Of a stretch of 64,000 nt of DNA, positions 25,292 to 34,218 are shown piece by piece. How positions within the stretch are numbered: the stretch's first letter is position 1; each line of letters begins with the position of its first letter. The notes under the pieces were generated by a model, which was not told the origin of the DNA, searched no databases, and worked only from the letters and a program-made list of their open reading frames with translations. The position numbers and the translations under genes are program-made. Origin of the DNA: Salinarimonas rosea DSM 21201 (lineage in GTDB: Bacteria > Pseudomonadota > Alphaproteobacteria > Rhizobiales > Beijerinckiaceae); assembly GCF_000429045.1 (NCBI RefSeq), contig NZ_AUBC01000006.1, positions 186,001 through 250,000 of the forward strand, read 5' to 3'.

Positions 25292-26329
25292 TCAGCCGCG
25301 CGCGGTCTCGGTCGCGGCGGGCTCCGCGCGGCTCTCGGCGGGGCTCTCCCCGCTGCCCTCGGCATCCGCCGCCTCGTGCGCCTCGCCCGCATCGTCCCGC
25401 GGGCGCTCGATGGCGAGCGGGGCGTCGCCCGCACGCTTCTCGAGCGAGACAGCCCGTGGCGCGGAGCCCGGTGCCGCCTCGAGGGCGGGCGCCTTGGTGA
25501 AGAGGCGCAGGAGCGTGACGAGCGTGCCCTTCAGCTCGCGCCGATCGACGACCATGTCGACCATGCCGTGCTCCTTGAGGTACTCGGCGCGCTGGAAGCC
25601 CTCGGGCAGCTTCTCGCGGATCGTCTGCTCGATCACCCGCGCGCCCGCGAAGCCGATGACGGCGCCGGGCTCGGCGATGTGGATGTCGCCGAGCATGGCA
25701 TAGGAGGCCGAGACGCCGCCGGTCGTCGGGTGCGTGAGCACCACCACGTAGGGCAGGCGCGCCTCCTTGAGGCGGCGCAGGGCGACCGTGGTGCGCGGCA
25801 TCTGCATCAGCGAGAGGATGCCCTCCTGCATGCGCGCGCCGCCCGAGGCGACGAAGAGCACGAAGGGCGTCCTGCGGGCATACGCGGTCTCGGCGGCGGT
25901 GACGATCGCCTCGCCCGCGGCCATGCCCAGCGAGCCGCCCATGAAGGCGAAGTCCTGCACCGCGACGGTGGTGTCGATCCCGCCCACGGCGCCGACCGCG
26001 ACGCGCACGGCGTCCGCCATGCCGGTCTTGGCGCGGTTCTCCTTGAGGCGATCGACGTAGCGCTTCTCGTCGCGGAACTTGAGCGGATCGGTGGCGACCT
26101 CCGGCAGGGCGATCTCCTCGTAGCCGCCGTCGAAGACGCTCGCGAGCCGCTCCCGCGCGCCCATGCGCAGATGATAGTTCGAGCCGGGGATGACCCAGAG
26201 GTTGGCCTCGACGTCCTTGTGGAAGACCATCTGCCCGGTGTCAGGGCACTTGATCCAGAGGTTGTCGGGCGTCTCGCGCTTGAACAGCGTCTTGATGCGC
26301 GGACGAACGACATCGGAGATCCAGTTCAT
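25292..26329 (-). CDS. accD: Acetyl-CoA carboxylase carboxyltransferase subunit beta
   Basis: A 345-residue subunit that, with AccA, transfers the carboxyl group from biotin to acetyl-CoA in the first step of fatty-acid synthesis. The core is clear ([75 protein letters not shown]). The N-terminal zinc ribbon is degenerate: after [14 protein letters not shown] only the first of four ligand Cys remains. The C-terminal 50 residues are an acidic tail outside the family core. The ATG at 26329 is preferred to the one three codons upstream because GAGGA then sits nine bases before it. Confidence 0.95.
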   Translation of the reverse strand: MNWISDVVRPRIKTLFKRETPDNLWIKCPDTGQMVFHKDVEANLWVIPGSNYHLRMGARERLASVFDGGYEEIALPEVATDPLKFRDEKRYVDRLKENRAKTGMADAVRVAVGAVGGIDTTVAVQDFAFMGGSLGMAAGEAIVTAAETAYARRTPFVLFVASGGARMQEGILSLMQMPRTTVALRRLKEARLPYVVVLTHPTTGGVSASYAMLGDIHIAEPGAVIGFAGARVIEQTIREKLPEGFQRAEYLKEHGMVDMVVDRRELKGTLVTLLRLFTKAPALEAAPGSAPRAVSLEKRAGDAPLAIERPRDDAGEAHEAADAEGSGESPAESRAEPAATETARG

Positions 26330-27914
<1,585 letters not shown>

Positions 27915-27936
27915 CGCCGCGCCCGGACGCGCGGCG

Positions 27937-28692
27937 TCAGTCGCCGACCTTGCGGGCGATGTAGTAGCCGTAGCCGAAATAGCCGCGGTAGCGCTCGTAG
28001 AGGGCGATCTCGTCTTCCTCCGCCGCGACGATCGCCCGCGCGGCCGGCGCCCCGCCGTGCCGGGCGAGGAAGCCGGGGAAGCGTCGGCGCAGCGGCTCGT
28101 AGTAGTTCTCGAGCCAGCAGCGCTCCGGCAGCGAGAAATAGCCGACCGGCGAGAAGCCGAGGCGCTCCAGCACCGCCATCTTCGCCGAGGCGGTGTCGAC
28201 CTCGGGATACTGCGCGTGCCAGTGCGCCTCGAGCTCGCTCGGCCGGCGATCCGTCAGCCAGGTCAGCTCGGAGACGGCGAGGATGCCGCCGGGCTTCAGG
28301 AAGCCCCGCCAGGCCGCAGCGCCCGCCTCGAAGCCCATGTTGTAGATCGCACCCTCCGACCAGATCGCGTCGAGCTCGCCCGGCGCGAAGGGCAGCGCCT
28401 CCATCGAGGCTGCGCGCGTCGTGATCCGGTCGGACAGGCCGGCGGCGCGCGCGGCCGCCGCGAGCGTCTCGAGGAAGACGGGGTGGAGGTCGACGGCGGT
28501 GATTCGCGCGTCGAGCGCGTCCGCGAGCACGAGCGTGGCGGCGCCGGTGCCGCAGCCGACGTCGGCGATGCGCAGCCCCGCGCGGCCGGCGAGGCCCGAC
28601 AGCGCCACGGAAAGCCGGGTCTCCTCCGCACCGCCGGGACCCTGCCTCGCGCCGTCGGCGTGGAGGTCGACGAGGAGTGCGAGGTCGTCCAT
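27937..28692 (-). CDS. SAM-dependent methyltransferase (class I, small-molecule type)
   Basis: A 251-residue protein with a Rossmann-fold methyltransferase core: motif I IADVGCGTGAATLVLA (about residues 48-63), the acidic strand end ITAVDLHP, ASMEALPFAPGELDAIWSEGAIYNMGF and LKPGGILAVSELTWL. The C-terminal third (GYFSLPERCWLENYYEPL, YFGYGYYIARK) resembles small-molecule methyltransferases of the UbiE/ArsM breadth. The ATG at 28692 has GGAG upstream. The substrate is unknown. It converges on ccrM. Confidence 0.85.
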   Translation of the reverse strand: MDDLALLVDLHADGARQGPGGAEETRLSVALSGLAGRAGLRIADVGCGTGAATLVLADALDARITAVDLHPVFLETLAAAARAAGLSDRITTRAASMEALPFAPGELDAIWSEGAIYNMGFEAGAAAWRGFLKPGGILAVSELTWLTDRRPSELEAHWHAQYPEVDTASAKMAVLERLGFSPVGYFSLPERCWLENYYEPLRRRFPGFLARHGGAPAARAIVAAEEDEIALYERYRGYFGYGYYIARKVGD

Positions 28693-28742
28693 CGGAAGGG
28701 CTCCGTCACGATCGTGGGGATCTCGCGGCCCACGGGGCTCCG

Positions 28743-29477
28743 TCACAGCCCCCGCTCCCGCGCGATCCGATCCCATGCCGCGTTGACCGCGGCGAGGCGG
28801 CGGGTCGCGATGGCGATGGCTTCGGGGGGCAGGCCACGGGCGACGGCGCGGTCGGGGTGGATCTCGGCGACGAGCTGGCGCCACTGCGCCTTGAGCGCGG
28901 CGTCGTCCATCTCGCGGGTCGCGCCCAGCACGGCGTAGGGGTCGTCCTTCAGGGCGAGATGGCGGGCTGCGACGCGCTCGAACCGGGCGGCGTCGAAGCC
29001 GAAGATGCGGGCGACCTCACCCAGGAAGGCGAACTCGCGCTCGTGGACGGCGCCGTCGGCGGCGGCGATCAGGAAGAGACCGTCGAGCACGTCCTCGAGC
29101 AGCGCCGGCTCGTCGGCGAGGAGCTCGCGCATCTGGCGCGCATAGGAATCGTAGCCGTCCGGCGTGCGGCTCGCGAGGTCGAACAGCGCCTCCACGCGGG
29201 CGCGATCCGCCTCGTCGACCTCGACGATGCGGCGGAAGGCGTCGCGCTCCGAGCGCATCACCACCCCGTCGGCCTTGGCCATCTTCGCGGCGAGCGCCAC
29301 GAGGCCCGTGGTGAAGACGACGTCCTTCGGCGTCGGGCCGAACAGCGCACCCTCGCGGAACAACGCGCCCTCGCGATCGACGAGCACGTGGCCGATCACG
29401 GCCCCGATCAGCGCGCCGAGCGGCCCGCCGATCAGGAAGCCGACCCCGAACCCGCCGAGCTTTCCCCACACGCTCAT
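28743..29477 (-). CDS. DjlA-like protein with TerB and J domains
   Basis: A 244-residue protein. A glycine-rich hydrophobic N-terminus (GGFGVGFLIGGPLGALIGAVIG) could anchor it in the membrane. A TerB-like helical domain follows (about residues 55-165, with KMAKADGVVMRSERDAF and AADGAVHEREFAFL, where the Asp residues may bind metal), and then a J domain with the diagnostic HPD in VAEIHPDRAVARGL. This order is that of DjlA, a membrane-bound J-protein that stimulates DnaK. It is the gene downstream of a hairpin terminator region and upstream of the methyltransferase. Confidence 0.9.
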   Translation of the reverse strand: MSVWGKLGGFGVGFLIGGPLGALIGAVIGHVLVDREGALFREGALFGPTPKDVVFTTGLVALAAKMAKADGVVMRSERDAFRRIVEVDEADRARVEALFDLASRTPDGYDSYARQMRELLADEPALLEDVLDGLFLIAAADGAVHEREFAFLGEVARIFGFDAARFERVAARHLALKDDPYAVLGATREMDDAALKAQWRQLVAEIHPDRAVARGLPPEAIAIATRRLAAVNAAWDRIARERGL

Positions 29478-29523
29478 CGCCACCGGCCTTCCCGAATCGC
29501 CCGTGACGCTACCGCAAAAGAGG

Positions 29524-29549
29524 AAGGCCCGGGAGGGTTCCCGGGCCTT
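29524..29549 (-). terminator. Intrinsic terminator of the small lipoprotein gene
   Basis: A ten-base-pair stem (AAGGCCCGGG pairing with CCCGGGCCTT) with a six-base loop, 29 bases beyond the stop of the lipoprotein gene. On the minus strand it is followed by CCTCTTTTG, a modest U-tract, so it should end that transcript. Confidence 0.75.
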
Positions 29550-29577
29550 CGCGTGCAACTGCGTAGGACGGCCGTCC

Positions 29578-29853
29578 TCAGGAAGGATAGCAGTAGCCGT
29601 CGCTCGCGAGATAGTAGCCGCGCGGGCAGCCGGTGGCCGCGGGCGCCGTGCCGGCGCCGATGATCGCGCCCGCTCCGGCACCGAGCGCGCCGCCGATGAG
29701 GGCGCCCTCGCCGCCATCGACCGCGGCGCCGATGGCCGCACCGGACGCGCCGCCGATCAGGGCGCCGCCGACCGCGCGCTCGCCCGGGGTCGTGCAGGCG
29801 GCGACGGAGAAGGCCAGGGTACCGGCTGCGAGAAGCGTTGCGAAGCGTTTCAT
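29578..29853 (-). CDS. Small glycine-zipper lipoprotein
   Basis: A 91-residue protein with a lipoprotein signal (MKRFATLLAAGTLAFSVAAC, lipobox VAAC, Cys at 20), then a glycine-zipper region of GALIGGASGAAIGAA-type repeats that can form a membrane-embedded helix pair, and a C-terminal aromatic/Cys motif (CPRGYYLASDGYCYP). Similar small proteins are common in the outer envelope of alphaproteobacteria; none has a clear function. A hairpin terminator follows. Confidence 0.85.
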   Translation of the reverse strand: MKRFATLLAAGTLAFSVAACTTPGERAVGGALIGGASGAAIGAAVDGGEGALIGGALGAGAGAIIGAGTAPAATGCPRGYYLASDGYCYPS

Positions 29854-30021
29854 GAGTGGGTCTCCTCCCTCGGGGCCCGGGACGCCCGGGCGCGCGAAAT
29901 CGAACCCAGAACGCAGAGGAAGCGAGTCCGTTCCAGCGACCCTGGCGGATCGTGCGCGCGCGTGGCCTGCGGGTCGCGACGACGCTTGACGCGGGAGGGG
30001 CGCCGCGCCCACATGAGAACC

Positions 30022-30420
<399 letters not shown>

Positions 30421-30511
30421 AATGATCCTCGAAGCCTCGCCGTCGCGGTCGTCGTGTCGCACGTCGGCTGTGCCGCGCCGCGCGTAGACCGCGGCGAAGG
30501 AGGGCGCTCGG

Positions 30512-30688
30512 ATGAACGCGGCCGAGATCTTCACCCTGGGCAAGGCGGGGCTGTGGCTCCTGCTGCCCATCGCCTTCGGCGTCTGGCAGCTCGTCTCGGT
30601 GCGCCGGGAGATCCGGCGCGACCGCGAGGCGGCGCGGCGCGGGGGCGGGGGCGGGGGCGGGGGAGGCGGCACGCCGCCTACCAGCTGA
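30512..30688 (+). CDS. Small predicted membrane protein (58 residues) after rnpB
   Basis: A short ORF with one hydrophobic segment (LWLLLPIAFGVWQLVSV, about residues 14-30), then a strongly charged patch (RREIRRDREAARR) and a run of ten Gly coded by a G-rich tract. A near-perfect ribosome site (AAGGAGGG) stands eight bases before the ATG, which is the main reason to believe it. The N-in/C-charged layout is that of a single-pass inner-membrane peptide. It converges on bchJ, overlapping its last codons by eleven bases. I do not recognise the family. Confidence 0.65.
   Translation: MNAAEIFTLGKAGLWLLLPIAFGVWQLVSVRREIRRDREAARRGGGGGGGGGGTPPTS
30641..30663 (+). other. Four-tract guanine run, potential G-quadruplex
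   Basis: Four runs of five G separated by single C bases. This is a textbook arrangement for a stable G-quadruplex on the plus strand. It lies in the 3' end of the 58-codon gene and just beyond the bchJ stop, where the two transcripts would meet. Confidence 0.7.
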
Positions 30689-31310
30689 TCTCGAACAGGC
30701 AGGCGGCGTCGCCGCGGCCCTCGCACGCCGTCTGGCGGCAGTGGGCACGTGGATGGACGAGGGCCCGGTACAGCGCCTCGAACGTGCCGGCGTAGAAGGC
30801 GCATCCCGGCAGGGCGAGCCGCGTGCCCGCCACGAGCGGGCAGCCGCCGATCCGCACCCGCGCGGGCGCGGTGGCGAGCACCGCGAAGGCGCCGGAGCCG
30901 GCGAAGGTCCAGGCGTGGCGCGCGACCGCCTTCAGGAGCAGCCGGCTCGCGAGCGGCGGCGGAAGGAGACGCAGGACGAGGCGTGCCGGCGCCGGGATGC
31001 GGTGCGCGAGCAGGTAGCGCCCCGTGCGCAGCCCCGCCTCGAAGCCGAGCTCGGCCGCCAGCGTCTCGCCGACGGCGGCGCGCAGCACGGCGTGGAGCGC
31101 GGCGACCTCGCGCTCGTCGACCATCGCGTCGGGCGGTGCGAAGACGTAGCGCTCGAGCCCGGCCTGCACGAGGATGCGCCCGGCCTCGCGGCGACCGAGC
31201 GCCTCGAGCAGCACCTCGCGCATCTGGATGATGGCGTTGGGCCCGATCCGCGCCGGCGCCGGCGCGCGCGACACGTCGGCGGCGGGAAGTGCGGCGAGGG
31301 GGGCGGCCAT
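30678..31310 (-). CDS. bchJ: Bacteriochlorophyll 4-vinyl reductase-type protein BchJ
   Basis: A 210-residue protein with a V4R (4-vinyl reductase) domain covering the last 130 residues: EVLLEALGRREAGRILVQAGLERYVFAPP, GFEAGLRTGRYLLAHRIP, and the late FYAGTFEALYRALVHPRAHCRQTACEGRGDAACLFEIS, which ends in the V4R Cys-rich strand. BchJ was named for reduction of the 8-vinyl group of divinyl protochlorophyllide, but may instead bind or channel the substrate. It lies three bases after bchE on the same strand, so the two are one transcript. Its presence implies a bacteriochlorophyll-making organism. Confidence 0.9.
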   Translation of the reverse strand: MAAPLAALPAADVSRAPAPARIGPNAIIQMREVLLEALGRREAGRILVQAGLERYVFAPPDAMVDEREVAALHAVLRAAVGETLAAELGFEAGLRTGRYLLAHRIPAPARLVLRLLPPPLASRLLLKAVARHAWTFAGSGAFAVLATAPARVRIGGCPLVAGTRLALPGCAFYAGTFEALYRALVHPRAHCRQTACEGRGDAACLFEISW

Positions 31311-31313
31311 GGC

Positions 31314-33014
31314 TCAGGCGTCCTCGGCCATCTGCTGCTTGCCGCCGCCGCAGGCCATCACCGGACCCTCGCCGCCCGCCGCCTCCGGAAGAGTGCCGGG
31401 CTGCGTCTCGCGGACGTCGGCGCGCGCCGCCTTCGCCACCGCCGCGCGCTCGCGCAGCGCCGCGCTCTGCTTGGCCTGGCGATGCGCCTTGGCGCGGTCC
31501 GCCGCCGCCTGCCACTCGTCCGCCTGCGCCGGAGCGATCTTGCGGGTCTCGTCGAAGTGGAAGTCGACCTTGCCCTTCGACTGCGGCCCCCAGTAGTTGA
31601 CCTTGCCGAGGTCGTAGAAGGTCCGCGCGAAGCCGGCCTTGAGGAAGGCCTTGAGGCAGCCGAGCAGGTAGCGGCGCCGAAAGCCCTTGCCCTTCCAGGG
31701 ATAGTCGAACAGCGCCTTCTTGATGTAGAAGCGCCGGTAGTTGTTCATCACCCGGTCGAGCAGCTCGCCGCGCTCCATGGCGTCGGGCTTGATGATCGGC
31801 GTGACGAAGTTGTACTTGTCGAAATCGTAGATCTCGACCTTGTCGCCGAGGTCCTGGAACAGCGGCGTATAGGGCCACGGCGTGTACATCGACCAGTTGG
31901 CGAGGTCCGGGTCCCAGTCCCGCGCCATCTGGTAGGTCTCCTCCAGCGTCTCGGCGGTCTCGTTCTCCAGCCCGACGATGAACTGCGCCTCCACGAAGAT
32001 GTCGGCGTCGCGCAGTGCGCGGATCGCGCGCTTGTTGTCCTCGATCGTCGTCTCCTTGTTGAAGCGGTCGAGCTTCATCTGCGCGGCCGCCTCGGTGCCG
32101 AGCGAGACGTGGACGAGGCCGGCCTCGCGATAGAACTTCAGGTCGTCGACGTCGCGCAGGATGTCGGTGACGCGGGTATTGATGCCCCACTTGATCTTGT
32201 CCGGCAGCCCGCGGTCGATCAGCTCCTGGCAGAAGGCCATGAACTTCTTCTTGTTGATCGTCGGCTCCTCGTCGGCGAGGATGAAGAAGCCCACGTCGTG
32301 GTCGCGCACCAGGCCCTCGATCTCGTCGACGACGGCCTTCGGGTCGCGCACCCGGTAGTCGCGCCAGAACTTCCACTGGCTGCAGAAGGTGCAGGTGAAG
32401 GGGCAGCCGCGCGCCATGTTGGGGATCGCCACGCGCACGCCGAGCGGGATGTAGATGTACTTCTCCCACTCGAGCAGTGACCAGTCCGGCGAGATCGCGT
32501 CGAGGTTCTTGACAGTGGGGGCCGCCGGGCTCGCGACGATCGTGTCCCCCTCGCGGAAAGCCAGCCCGCGGATGGAGTTGCGGTCCTGCGGCCAGCGGCC
32601 GTTCAGCACCGCCGTGCACAGGTCGACGATGATCTCCTCGCCTTCGCCGCGCACCACCACGTCGATCCAGGGTGCCTCGGAGAGGACCTGCTTGTACATG
32701 AACGTCGCGTGCACGCCCCCGATGACGGTGACGATCTCCGGGTCCACCTGCTTGGCGATCTCCAGCACCCGCTCGGCCTTGTAGATCGAGGGCGTGATCG
32801 CCGTGGTCCCGACCATGTCGGGCTTCGCCTTCTCGATCTCGGCGCGGATCTGCTCGTCCGTGAGGTGGTTCGTCATCGCGTCGACGAAGACGACGTCGGT
32901 GAAGCCCGCGTTCTTCAGCGATCCCGCCAGGTAGGCCACCCAGGCGGGCGGCCAGTTCCCGGCGATCTCGGCGCCCCCGGAATGGTAGTTGGGGTGGATC
33001 AGCATGATGCGCAT
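31314..33014 (-). CDS. bchE: Anaerobic magnesium-protoporphyrin IX monomethyl ester cyclase
   Basis: A 566-residue radical-SAM enzyme with an N-terminal cobalamin-binding domain ([19 protein letters not shown] onward), which makes the fifth (E) ring of bacteriochlorophyll without oxygen. The CxxxCxxC iron-sulfur motif ([14 protein letters not shown]) is at Cys194, 198 and 201. Further family segments are [20 protein letters not shown] and [17 protein letters not shown]. The C-terminal 60 residues are a charged low-complexity tail with a late CGGG. The ATG at 33014 is preferred over a start 57 bases upstream: it has GGGAGG before it and the longer form would run through the PpsR box. No oxygen-dependent cyclase (acsF) is in the window. 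Confidence 0.95.
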   Translation of the reverse strand: MRIMLIHPNYHSGGAEIAGNWPPAWVAYLAGSLKNAGFTDVVFVDAMTNHLTDEQIRAEIEKAKPDMVGTTAITPSIYKAERVLEIAKQVDPEIVTVIGGVHATFMYKQVLSEAPWIDVVVRGEGEEIIVDLCTAVLNGRWPQDRNSIRGLAFREGDTIVASPAAPTVKNLDAISPDWSLLEWEKYIYIPLGVRVAIPNMARGCPFTCTFCSQWKFWRDYRVRDPKAVVDEIEGLVRDHDVGFFILADEEPTINKKKFMAFCQELIDRGLPDKIKWGINTRVTDILRDVDDLKFYREAGLVHVSLGTEAAAQMKLDRFNKETTIEDNKRAIRALRDADIFVEAQFIVGLENETAETLEETYQMARDWDPDLANWSMYTPWPYTPLFQDLGDKVEIYDFDKYNFVTPIIKPDAMERGELLDRVMNNYRRFYIKKALFDYPWKGKGFRRRYLLGCLKAFLKAGFARTFYDLGKVNYWGPQSKGKVDFHFDETRKIAPAQADEWQAAADRAKAHRQAKQSAALRERAAVAKAARADVRETQPGTLPEAAGGEGPVMACGGGKQQMAEDA

Positions 33015-33035
33015 GGGGGAGCCTCCCGACGGTCT

Positions 33036-33053
33036 TGTCAGGAAAAGCTGACA
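33036..33053 (-). promoter_or_regulatory. PpsR/CrtJ-type operator upstream of bchE
   Basis: TGTCAGGAAAAGCTGACA is a TGT-N12-ACA palindrome whose arms TGTCA/TGACA fit the PpsR/CrtJ operator known to repress photosynthesis genes in oxygen. It lies 22-39 bases upstream of the bchE ATG, where bound repressor would cover the transcription start. Confidence 0.7.
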
Positions 33054-33072
33054 CATCAAAGCGTCAGGCAAC

Positions 33073-33086
33073 GTGATCTAGATCAA
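33073..33086 (-). promoter_or_regulatory. FNR/FnrL-like box upstream of bchE
   Basis: GTGATCTAGATCAA matches the FNR consensus TTGAT-N4-ATCAA at all but the first base. It lies 59-72 bases upstream of the bchE ATG and 19 bases upstream of the PpsR box, an activator position for anaerobic induction. The PpsR and FnrL pair is known for bchE in Rhodobacter species. Confidence 0.65.
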
Positions 33087-33130
33087 GGCTCCGCAATCGC
33101 ACCGACGGGGCACGCGGCGCGCCCGCAGCA

Positions 33131-34030
33131 TCACGGCGTCTCGAGCCCCGCCGTCTCCAGCTCCGCCGTCTCCAGCTCCGCCATGTCGCGCCGCAGCCGG
33201 TTCTCGCGGGCAAAGGCGTCCTCCACCGCCTCGCGCGCGCTGATGCCGAGCGTCTCGTCGGCCTTCTCGCGCAGGCTCGCCGTCATCTGCGCCTCGCGGA
33301 AGGGGCGGAAGTCCGCGAGTCCCGTCGGGCGGCCGTCGCGGCCGCGGAAGACCAGGGGACCCTCGTTGGTGACGATGATGTCGCCCTGCCTGAGCGTCAT
33401 GTCGAGCCGGATGTCGAGCCGCTCGGCGACGCGCCGGTTCGGGCCCTGGCACGAGCAGGTGTCGTCCGTCGAGGTGCGGTAGGCGCCCGCCATCGGCACG
33501 TCGGCATAGCGCATGCCGTCCGCCGCCCGCGCGCTCGCGATGTCGTCCTCGCCGGGGGCGAGCACGAAGAGCTTCGTCGGCGCCCCGGGGCAGCCGGCGT
33601 TGCAGGCGAGGTCGTGCAGCGGCAGGTCCCGCTGGGACGCGAGATCGCCGACGGGGAAGGAATAGCCGTCGCACATGCGCACGCACACGGTCCGGCCGGC
33701 GTCGCCCGCGGTGACCCGCGCCGGGCGGTGAGACGCCGGTGCGGCGTCGGCCTGCGCCGGCCGCGGCTCCTGCGCCGAGGGCAGGACGCGATGGCGGCGC
33801 GCGAAGAGGTCGCGCGGGGGAGGGGGCGCGTTCACGCGCTGCGGCGCCGGCTGCCTCGCGTCGGCGCGGAAGAAGTCGAGCGCGCCGGTCGCCTCGACGG
33901 CGCTCGGCGCGAGCGCCGGCGCGAGGCCGGCGGCGAGAAGCGCCACGCCGAGCAGGCGGGCGGCGAATCGCACGGAGCCGTTCACGCGCGGCGTATCGCC
34001 GGCGCGTCGGCCAGACTCGGGTTTGGTCAC
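33131..34030 (-). CDS. DUF2865-like exported cysteine-rich protein
   Basis: A protein of up to 299 residues. A hydrophobic N-terminal segment (RFAARLLGVALLAAGLAPALA) works as a signal peptide. The central domain has spaced Cys residues (TVCVRMCDGYSFPVG, LACNAGCPG, DTCSCQG), the mark of DUF2865 proteins common in Rhizobiales and thought to sit in the periplasm. The C-terminus has a small repeat of ELETA units. The true start may be the GTG at 34030 or the GTG at 33985; neither has a strong ribosome site. Function is unknown. Confidence 0.8.
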   Translation of the reverse strand: MTKPESGRRAGDTPRVNGSVRFAARLLGVALLAAGLAPALAPSAVEATGALDFFRADARQPAPQRVNAPPPPRDLFARRHRVLPSAQEPRPAQADAAPASHRPARVTAGDAGRTVCVRMCDGYSFPVGDLASQRDLPLHDLACNAGCPGAPTKLFVLAPGEDDIASARAADGMRYADVPMAGAYRTSTDDTCSCQGPNRRVAERLDIRLDMTLRQGDIIVTNEGPLVFRGRDGRPTGLADFRPFREAQMTASLREKADETLGISAREAVEDAFARENRLRRDMAELETAELETAGLETP

Positions 34031-34218
34031 GGCTGGTACCCCGGTGGGTCGATGTAGAATTGACCCTGGCAAGTCCGCAGGAGGATCGGAGTTCCGCGGC
34101 AGACGTCCGCGCCAGGACTGCGGGACGCCGCCGCGAATCATCGCGTCGGCGCGCCGATGTCCTTCGTGCCGGGGAGGGCACCGCCGCAGAAGCTTACCCG
34201 GTCACGCCGCCGCGCCGC

